The notes beneath the pieces are model-generated. The model was not told where the DNA came from. It worked only from the letters and a program-made list of their open reading frames with translations, and did no database searches. Position numbers and translations under genes: made by a program. 29,653 nt of DNA from a virus, in the IMG/VR virus record IMGVR_UViG_3300042922_000434, positions 1-29,653 of that record; one strand, written 5' to 3'. Of the stretch, positions 29,644 through 29,653 are shown one piece after another (position 1 is the first letter of the stretch; each line of letters opens with the position of its first letter).

Positions 29644-29653
29644 CGTAGATGAG

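Noticed and set aside
1-29653. CRISPR arrays, tRNA genes, rRNA and retron-like structures
   Set aside because: No regularly spaced repeats, no cloverleaf with T-loop GTTCRANNC was noticed by eye, and no reverse transcriptase is encoded.

Overview
The window is AT-rich DNA (roughly 28-30% G+C by eye). From the left edge to about 27.25 kb every convincing gene lies on the minus strand, tightly packed with strong AGGAG-type ribosome binding sites. The standard genetic code fits all genes. This looks like the early, nucleotide-metabolism and replication arm of a large virulent-type phage (or phage-like element) of an anaerobic, low-GC Firmicute, probably Lachnospiraceae or another gut Clostridia. 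The reasons are the oxygen-sensitive class III ribonucleotide reductase, Sak4-type recombinase, phage-type primase and helicase, swarms of small unknown ORFs, and Firmicute-style Shine-Dalgarno sequences. No structural genes, integrase, tRNAs or CRISPR arrays are visible.

Reading in the direction of transcription (right to left). Region 27.25-23.6 kb holds eight unrecognised phage proteins. A well-formed sigma-A-like promoter near 23.53 kb then opens the replication block, 23.4-9.8 kb: two small proteins, a large SSB-like protein with an acidic tail, a Sak4-like RecA-fold ATPase, a zinc-finger protein that may be a helicase loader, a DnaB-family helicase, a DnaG-like primase with a degenerate zinc site, a RecJ-like exonuclease, a full DNA polymerase III alpha subunit with PHP domain, and a RecD2-like helicase. 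A second promoter near 9.75 kb, sharing a 17-base upstream block with the first, drives a run of about eighteen small genes (9.6-4.3 kb). These lead into nrdD and nrdG (4.26-1.6 kb), a few small genes, and the first 20 codons of a probable dUTPase at the left edge. Together the genes supply a nearly self-contained replisome plus dNTP supply and dUTP removal.

The right end differs. An IS110-family element (about 27.3-29.0 kb, plus strand, visibly richer in G+C) carries a long non-coding leader where the IS110 group encodes its bridge RNA. Beyond it is a minus-strand NUDIX hydrolase gene that appears cut off at its 3' end by the element; its missing tail is not found on the other side. The phage part and the NUDIX part may therefore be joined by IS-mediated rearrangement or by an assembly error.

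Points that stand out: genes whose best-placed start is AUU or AUA (nrdG and the gene at 24.25 kb), the twin promoters with a shared upstream box and leader box, a terminator whose loop holds the SSB stop codon, a repeated ATAGCAT motif sitting on stop codons, and the small-gene cluster as a likely source of host-takeover or anti-defence proteins. All functions come from reading motifs by eye; no database search was possible.
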